This document shows, in pieces, positions 56,185 to 64,000 of a stretch of DNA of 64,000 bases. The position numbers and the translations under genes are program-made. Under the pieces are notes generated by a model. That model searched no databases. It was not told the origin of the DNA and saw nothing but the letters and a program-made list of their open reading frames with translations. Positions within the stretch are counted from its first letter, which is position 1, and every line of letters begins with the position of its first letter. The stretch is from Diphasiastrum complanatum (Eukaryota > Streptophyta > Lycopodiopsida > Lycopodiales > Lycopodiaceae): positions 33,458,099 to 33,522,098 of the forward strand of contig CM055109.1 of the NCBI GenBank assembly GCA_029204225.1, given 5' to 3'.

Positions 56185-59040
56185 TTACAAGGATCTCTCT
56201 TTTGTAATGAATTTGAATGCCTTTCGAAATATCGTAATACTTGGCGAGTTTTTAGCTTGATATCTAAATTGTGCTCTTCTGTAAAACCACTGAAAAAGTT
56301 GAACTAAATATTTATTTCTTGAATTGTGTCCTCCATGATTTGTTGTGCTATGAAATGCTCCCCTTGCTTGCCAATGAGATTTTTCATGTCTTGTGATGAC
56401 CAGATACTTAAGCTCCCATATTCCTTTGCAAAATAAGTTGCGTGATGAAGAAGGATGTCCTGCAAACAATAGTTTTGATTAGTTACATCAGTAGAAAAAA
56501 ATATAAGCCTGAATGAGAAAATTACTAGATAATGATATAGATTAGGACCATGTAATGAGTAACGTTGTGTTTTCCCCAACAATCATGTACATATTTTACA
56601 AATGTGGTGCAATGATTTTGCAAATCCTCATATCTTCTGATGATAGGTTTTCTTTCCTAATAACACTTATGAGTTTGTCTAAATTGGTCCACACTTGTCC
56701 CTTTTCCACTCAATTACTTCCTTCTAGTGTTCGTGTGGCTTGAACAATTTCTTTCGATATTTCGTATCTGACACTTGATTCTTTGCATGTGTGATTGGAT
56801 TCTTCTTGCTTTAGCACCTCCAATTGATGGCTTATTAGGAATGTTTCCTTTTTTTCCCAGAGAGTGTTTTCAATCGTGACATTTCCTTTATGTAGTCCTG
56901 CATTTGACAAAACTATTTCCAACCTCCTAATTGTTGCTTTAGCCATTGGCTCTGGTTTCTGATTCCATGCTAGTAGAATATGCAGGTAAATTAGTTTTTC
57001 AATAATACGAACCTCAGCATGCAATGTGCATATGTGAACATATTTTAATGGAATTGGCAGAGCAGTTTTCATATTTGCATCTTCAGCTGCTCGTGTTGAG
57101 CCAGTGTTTGTTGATCGTCCCAAATTCATATTGTAGCAATCCTTCATGCAATAAAGACATGGATGCTTTGATGTTGCCCTGTGCGAGACATTATACATAC
57201 ATTTTAATGTTTTCAAATCTCCTGCAAGCCGCCATTGAATTTAAAAACTTCCATGGTTTTCGATTGTAGATTTCTCACCCTCCAAATGTCTCTTTATAAT
57301 CTTGCCATAATTTGTTCTTGAAATTATCCATGATAGTATTTTATGGTTCTCTTTCAAGACCTGTAGAGAAACAAGTAATGCATGACATGTCAATAAAAAC
57401 TGGCAAGGTATGAATCGTTTATATAGATATTCTAAATGAAAATTAAAATGTATACCTGGAATGCCGCCAACCACCATATGTAATTTTCCGATTGAACACT
57501 AAACGTTCAATCATCTATATCTGAAATTTTGTTCATCAAAGTGACACTCACACGTTCCAACTTCTAACCCTTGATTATTTCAGATTCATCAAATTTTATT
57601 ACAATAATGATCTTTCCATTTACTTGATGTTCGTCTAGTTTATAGAATCGAATAATGTATTTTAGAACATTTTCAATATCAAGGAAAATATTATTGCAAT
57701 CGTTGTAATTGAGCTCACCATATTCTGATTTGTATAATTCAGTTATATGAAGTGGTTGGCCAACTACTTTGAACATTCTGTCATTATAAAAATTTCTAGC
57801 TAATTTTACCCGATATGGACGTGGAAGATTAATTATCTTCACCATCACTTGGGAGAAAGCTTCTTTAACTATTCTAAAAAAAGTAGAATAAGCATTTCTG
57901 CTAATTCCAGATACATCACATGCACCTTGTATCACATTCGCATCCAAATATAATTGAACCTTAATCAAAATAGTCTCTACAATTTCATTTTCATTTTTTC
58001 AAACCGAGCATTTTTTATCATTTCCTTTGCTGACTTTCTTGGTAAAACATGACTTAAAGATGATCCAATGCATGAACGATCTATTAGATAGTTCTTTGCC
58101 ACCAAACATGATCTGCAACAAACATATGAAACTCAAATTATGTTTAATAAATAAATAATTCATGTTATCAAGTGCAAATCAAACAATGACATATACAAAT
58201 CAAATAAACAGTTTAGATGACAACATACTTGAATGCTCGGATTCTTTTTTTCTGATTGCCGCTATGTGTAGATAGGTCATCAATATTCTTCATCGGTACT
58301 CTCTTTCTTTTCATCTTCATCATTGCCTTACTGATAACTTTTAGATCAACGGCAGATTTTAAACTCTCGGATTGCAACTTTTCCATGGATTCTAACATTT
58401 CTTGGTTTGATCCTCGAAGAGTACATAGCATTCTCGAGTGCATTGTTTTCAGTACTAGTGTGTTGCACATAATGAAGCAATTGTTGATTTGTGTTGATTA
58501 GCAAACTGTAATTGTTGATTCAGACAAGAAATGCTATGCATTCCAATATCATGCAACCTTTGACAATATCCAAGTAATCCGCTATTTCCTTCACATGCAT
58601 ATCTGAGAAGATGAGTTATAGACTTAAAATCTGGACACAAATTGGTAGCTGGATGATTAGGATAAATTGATCCATCCACTCACAAATCTATATTCATATG
58701 ATTATTCATTCTCAATTCTCTAATTATTACTGCAACATTCTCTACAACTTTCACATTTTTCTTAATAATTGGAGTGCATTCCATTGGAAGAGCAACATGC
58801 AAATGGAACATTGCCATTGTTAAAGCTACAATCATGTAAATGAATCTACCTACAATAAATCAATATGAATAGATCTAGCATTCATTATTTTTGTAATGTT
58901 TATATCGCATTGAAAAATCATCCCACCTTATATTTCACTATAAGCATACAATGATTTCAAAAGTTTTGCCTCTCCCGCTTCAGTTTTTGCATTCAGTACA
59001 CCAAGATTTTCAGTCTTAAAGCTCTAGTCCCGAATTTTGG
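56185..59040 (-). pseudogene. Gene B: multi-exon DDE-transposase-like gene
   Basis: Likely exons, minus strand: about 59030-58935 (ENLGVLNAKTEAGEAKLL), 58855-58223, 58118-57458, 57362-56600 and 56461-56185, with good GT/AG borders at 58222/58118 and 57457/57362. Candidate catalytic parts: IIIVIKFDESE (about 57590), RLAGDLKTLKCMYNV (about 57217), then HPCLYC (57150) and CTLHAEVRIIEKL (57025). Many eukaryotic DDE transposases carry a C-x2-H after the second Asp, so CTLH supports a cut-and-paste transposase; the third acidic residue is not identified. In-frame TGA near 58681, TAA near 57240, TGA near 57485 and a shift near 57990 make it a pseudogene. Superfamily unknown. Confidence 0.55.
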
Positions 59041-59556
59041 AACGAGCATATAAAGAAGTTATTACATCTCATGCTAAACTAACTATTGTCTGAAGTTAAC
59101 CATACTAGTTAATCTGATATATATTTTATGTAAGCTCTAAATGTGATGATGCAATTGGTGTACAATTTATTTGGTTTATTGTATATGGTTGTGTTTGGGA
59201 CGTGACCCGTCAGGATATATTGATTGGGCACTGAACCCGTAGCCGGGTAGCCACACGTAGGAAGAAAATAGCCTGTATAGTGATTTTGAGTTCATTATGC
59301 TATACTCAGGGGCATGTCCTGGGTTTGTCAGTATATGTGGCCGTATTGGGCCTAACTCTAGTTTGGCAGGTGGTAGGCCAGTTTAGTGACACCTGTTGAG
59401 CCCATGCAGTTTGGGGCTTTGCTATATGTATAGTGTTTCTTCATAATAGACTTAACTTTTGTTGTGCCATGTTTGAGAGCTTGTGAGGAGTGGCTATGGT
59501 GATTGTGTGATGTGATTTGCATATTGCACTAGATCCTAACAAAATTTCAACTATTT
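59041..59556. other. No gene seen; GC-richer segment
   Basis: 59200-59450 is richer in GC than its surroundings (GGGACGTGACCCGTCAGG, GTAGCCGGGTAGCC) and has no partner in the window. It could be LTR sequence of an unrelated element. Confidence 0.35.
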
Positions 59557-61145
59557 CTAGATTATTTGATGGTGTATTTTATGTACTGAAATTAACAAAT
59601 AATTTATTATCTACTATCAAGATCACAAATCAAGGCTAGAGAGCTTTGTTTAATTCTAGACACATGTACCATCATGGATAACAAAATCTATAGAAATTTT
59701 CCTTAGAAACAGAGAACGAAATTTGTAATCTTGAGTCATGAATATGCTCTCAAGTAAAACCAAAATATCAGTTGATAATTAGTATCTTTTCACATAACCA
59801 TCATTTTGCCTTTCGTATCATTAAATCATATGAATAGCACTGCTTCTCTCTCTTGGAGAATGATAATCATATATACTATATTAATAAATAAGTCATAGAT
59901 GACGTTATCCCCAACAATGTGCATGATCTCTCTATAGTCAATTTTCTTGAAGCTAAGATTTTATCATATTTAAAAAATATTCATGAACATTACATCAATT
60001 TTTGGCCTATGATGGCATTGCATTTGATGAACTGCTCAAAATAGAATGTCATATTCACAAAGGCAAGACTAGCCCCATGTCATGATATCTCATCACCCAA
60101 GCCTCCACTTGGCAAGAGACAAATGCAGACCAAGTCACAAGTGAAAGGTAGACATTCAAGAACATGTGTGACAATAGATCAATTTAAGCAACAAATACTA
60201 AAGAGCTCAACCATGAAGCAAGAATCTCCAAGTACATCCAAGCCATTTGCTATGATTGATCATTGTCTGATGTGCATTACATGATACAAAATCTCAAGAT
60301 CTAGTATAAGGACACTACTTGTAGTGCTAACTTATTTTTGAATCGGATCATCTTCAACAAGAGATTCCCGGCATAGATAAATTGTGATTGATATTGCATG
60401 AATGGTAGGATCATCATTTGATATATGAATACATCATACATGGTTAAAAGTTTTATAATTTTCTAACTTTCATGTTCAAACCTATATTAAATATATGATA
60501 ATTATGCTTGTAAACATCCAATCGTATGGAAAATCAGTTTCATTAATTTGGTTCGATTTTCTTTTTTGCTTATTAACATAAGATACTTTTGATGGTAAGG
60601 TATATGTTTTAGTTCTAACCCATAATAGAATTTAGGACTTAGGAAAATTATGGAGTGTGAATGCCTAGAAGTTCACATGTTTTGACAAATGGGAACATGT
60701 TTAAAACTAGGGTCTATAACTAATCACATCAATTACAAAATATGTATCACTGTATCGCATACAAATTTCTACATAAACATTTCAGAAAGAGCATATAATA
60801 CACTAAAACTTCAATGCATTGGCTATTGAAGGTCTTCTTGAGATCGACGCAAACGACAAACGATAATATTTTTGTTGGAAAGTTGTCCTTTTAATGATTT
60901 CTACCTCGTCTAACCACTAACCAACGTCATTGCTAAATGGGACATGTATACCACGTCGTTCTTAATTACTACTTAGTACTAGCACCCGTCGGCTCAACTT
61001 TTCTTTTAATGCTATCTTTAATGACCATAATAATGCTATCACTTCGACCCCCTCACATCATACATCCGAATTGGCTCGCAACACCGCAAATCGCAAAACA
61101 CTGCACAATTGCAACAAACCTGCTAATGCGCAACAATATAGAAAT
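59557..61145. repeat. Dispersed repeats R1 and R2 (left part), second copy
   Basis: 59557-59700 is Copia-2-type sequence (matching 7925-8080), continuing into R1 (59657-60790) and the left part of R2. The order R1-R2 is the same as at 5.7-7.1 kb. Confidence 0.65.
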
Positions 61146-62825
61146 GACAATTTAAATACTCACTCTCTAGAACACCCTACATAAATGATCTGTTATGTAA
61201 ACCAATCTCCAATTTTACAAGCATTTTTATTTGGCTTCACATTAGGCTAAAAGGATTTGTGATCAACTTTAGTTCTCCAAACCCCATACTTAAATGATAC
61301 TTATCGCCTCTGTTTGACATGCCTTTAGTGGAATTCCTATTTTTAATTTTGTTTTAGCAAAGATGCGAGGTTCATTTATGGGTATTCAAGTCTATGTAAC
61401 AAAAGAACTTCCATGGAAATTTTTCAATGATCTCCAAGGTGCTTGGCCTTATCATTGGTCTATTTTTTGGTAAGTATTTAAAGGTTAGATGAAGTTCAAA
61501 TTTTTGACTTAATTTTTTGTATTACATTTTTTTTAAGCTTTAACTAATTAAATTATTTCAATTTAGATTTGTGAATGTGATTATACTCCAATCTCAAAAT
61601 TAGATTTAGCCATTGGTGGAGGATGTATCCAAATTGTTTTTTATATTGGATGAAGAATTGATCGAGTTTCCAATGATGTGTCTTGAAGTCTACATGCTTG
61701 ATGGTTGGCAAAGATTATCTGAAATTGTGAATACTAAAAAGTGAATAGCTTTAATATTAATCATGATTATTGTGAATGCTAATTGTTATTATAATAAGTA
61801 TTGATCATGATTACTTGTGAATATTGATCGTGTTTACTAAAATATTATGAGTACTTATCATTATTATTGTGAATATAAGAGTTGTGAATATTTGAGGATC
61901 ATTGCCAACTTGAGCTTTCTTTTTTTAATTTTGTCTCTTTGACCAAAATTCCAAAATGGCGAACATATTTTGTGGCCAAATATTAAACCCTTTGTAAGAA
62001 ACTATCGTCAAACGAAGATCACCTATTATTTGCAATCTTAACTCTACAATTGTAAAAACTGTTAACCACGGTTGTGGTAGTGGATGTGATAGTGTAAGCT
62101 CTTGCAACTTAAAACCTAAAAAAAAACAAACGAATCTCACCATAACTGAACTTACCAATAACCACCTCTTTAGCAAAAAAGCTTCTAAATGCTTTTGTTT
62201 ATATCTCAAAGATAAAATTGTAATAAAAAAGATCTCCTTTATCAATCCAACAATTTCACCATTATGGAAAGGCCTTTGTGATATGATACCATGAGGTTTT
62301 TGTTCTATTTGGAGAAGACAAATGAATTCCAACACCTAAATAGGAATCTCATGTTCTTAGAATTTCGTTAACCTAATCATTTGTTTGATTATCTAGATGA
62401 GTACTCGTTTACTCCAGGCATAAATCCAATCTTGGTAGTGATAAGACCTGCCAACAAACAAGTACAGCTAAGATATTACAACCTATGATATAGGCCTTGT
62501 GTCTAATTATATGCCAGGTTGAAATATGCACATAGCTAGATAAAAAGTTAGAACAACATTGCCGGTGAAATAGTTAAGATAAGAATTGTCAATATGTAGA
62601 GAATGTACCAACAAGCAGGCAGTAGTGTTTACTCTATACGCTAATAGTGATGTTAACCTTGTCTGAACTGGGCTTTCTGGTTCTTATAATGCTTACCTCA
62701 GAATCCCAACATTGAATATTGAATGGTACACTATCTACCTAAGGCACGCTGAGGACAAAAAGAACAACAGTTGTATAGTTTAACTACACAAAAATAATAT
62801 CACAAAGCTGAAGATTGTTGAATTC
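61146..62825. repeat. Dispersed repeat R4, inverted copy
   Basis: Reverse complement of 31890-33545. It stops exactly at the start of a Copia-4 LTR (after GAAGAT). Confidence 0.65.
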
Positions 62826-63497
62826 ACACGTGTGGACTGTCCACTGCATGTATTTGTCATCTCCTAAGGTGTGTGGATGCACCAAGATCAAGACTAGATT
62901 GAGATTCAAAATCTATCTTTGAATCTATGGCAAAAACACACTACTACATGCATTCAATCACTTCCAACTCTCACTCACACGTGTTGGAAGTATTCAAAAA
63001 ATAATCTAAGGAAAAACAAGCTGCTCTCCTTGGGTAGAGAGAGAAAAAGCATCATGAGCTCTCGGGTAGAGAGAGAAAGCTAGAAATTCAATGACACTCA
63101 AAATCCACTCAATCTCAAAATCAATTAGATCCAAAATGAGGAGTACAACGATACTAGTAGATTCATGAGCTACCACTATGCTTAACTATGATTGGATCCC
63201 ACTTTGCCACCTCTTAATCCTATTGGACCATTGATCCATGCACCTCTAAATTCTATTGGACTATATTCAAGCACACCTCAAATTCCTACTGGACCACACA
63301 TGGTTCCACCTCTAAAACCTATTGGACATCTTAAACTTCATCAAACAAAAGCATTACACTTGTCTACACTCTAATTGGAACAAGTTTGGCCTCCTACTCT
63401 ATTTTGGCTCAATAGTGGCATTACAAGTGGAAATGGATAATTTGCCATCTATGCCAAATTTGACCCTATCAACATCCTACACCTAAATGCTTGACTA
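62826..63497 (-). repeat. Truncated Copia-4-family LTR
   Basis: Starts TGTTGAATTCACACGTG on the plus strand and follows 36773-37430, including the 33-bp tandem repeat. The last 70 bp or so are missing and it joins directly to a gene B exon at AATGTATGTATAATG. Confidence 0.75.
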
Positions 63498-64000
63498 TGA
63501 AATTCTAATGTATGTATAATGTCTCGCATAGGGCAACATCAAAGCATCCATGTCTTTATTGCATGAAGGATTGCTACAATATGAATTTGGGACGATCAAC
63601 AAACACTGGCTCAACACGAGAAGGTGAAGATGCAAATATGAAAAGTGTTCTGCCAATTCCATTAAAATATGTTCACATATGCACATTGCATGCTGAGGTT
63701 CGTATTATTGAAAAACTAATCTACCTGCATATTCTACTAGCATGGAATCAGAAACCAGAGCCAATGGCTAAAGCAACAATTAGGAGGTTGGAAATAGTTT
63801 TGTCAAATGCAGGACTACATAAAGGGAATGTCACGATTGAAAACACTCTCCGGGAAAAAAAGGAAACATTCCTAATAAGCCATCAATTGGAGGTGCTAAA
63901 GCAAGAAGAATCCAATCACACATGCAAAGAATCAAGTGTCAGATACGAAATATCACAAGAAATTGTTCAAGCCACACGAACACTGGAAGGAAGTAATTGA
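63498..64000 (+). pseudogene. Gene B exon, third copy
   Basis: Open from 63512 to a TGA at 63998-64000 (162 codons). It is nearly identical to the 57216-56710 exon and keeps HPCLYC and CTLHAEVRIIEKL. Changes include RAAED to REGED. It is cut at the 5' side inside the CMYNV codons by the LTR, so the upstream catalytic region is absent. Sequence past the window may continue the gene. Confidence 0.7.

Noticed and set aside
61925-62335. 136-codon minus-strand frame
   Set aside because: Sits in repeat R4; the other copy (32355-32573) does not keep the frame.

Overview
This window looks like nuclear DNA of a land plant: it is AT-rich, densely packed with plant-type LTR retrotransposons whose primer sites (TGGTATCAGAGC) match the initiator-Met tRNA, and holds one fragment of the plant-specific S1 (self-incompatibility-protein-like) secreted family. 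Genes with a DUF7869-type domain suggest a lineage where that family is common (from memory: mosses, ferns, other non-angiosperms), but the sequence does not fix the clade. I see no intact host housekeeping gene, no canonical tRNA or rRNA gene and no CRISPR array. Nearly everything is mobile DNA or its debris.

Layout. 1-1.3 kb: decayed minus-strand Ty3/Gypsy remnant. 1.9-4.4 kb: an unrecognised 546-codon gene ('gene A') behind a MITE remnant, with the last exon of a second gene ('gene B') facing it. 5.4-7.9 kb: Gypsy tail and dispersed non-coding repeats. 7.9-15.2 kb: an old Copia element ('Copia-2') split by a younger, structurally complete Copia ('Copia-1', 8500-14529, 5-bp target duplication ACGTT) whose reverse transcriptase has been replaced by unrelated sequence. 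15.2-17.5 kb: minus-strand Gypsy, also without reverse transcriptase. 17.5-19.8 kb: a scrambled Copia-1 relative. 20.0-27.05 kb and 46.4-54.5 kb: two copies of a mosaic carrying a foldback hairpin, a tRNA-like element, a DUF7869 gene and a Copia 3' end. 27.2-29.2 kb: dispersed repeat R3. 29.5-31.9 kb: S1-family gene broken by a small Copia derivative. 31.9-36.8 kb: dispersed repeats. 36.8-40.5 kb: minus-strand 'Copia-4'. 40.7-42.0 kb: decayed DNA-binding-like gene C with a MITE inside. 42.6-43.5 kb: microsatellites and a very palindromic CACTA-like terminus. 45.1-46.2 kb: unrecognised decayed gene. 55.4-59.0 kb: second copy of the gene A end, tail to tail with the fullest copy of gene B, a multi-exon transposase-like gene. 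59.6-64.0 kb: repeats, a truncated Copia-4 LTR and another gene B exon.

How the parts relate. The best candidate for something undescribed is the gene A / gene B pair, convergent and about 30 bp apart, preserved side by side at two loci. Gene B carries features expected of a DDE-type cut-and-paste transposase; gene A matches nothing I know. The two other notable constructions are the Copia-1 element in which about 1.07 kb of foreign sequence occupies the reverse-transcriptase position, and the DUF7869 gene lying directly upstream of a Copia 3' end in both mosaic copies. All reading frames were judged by eye; exon and repeat limits are approximate unless exact structural ends are stated.
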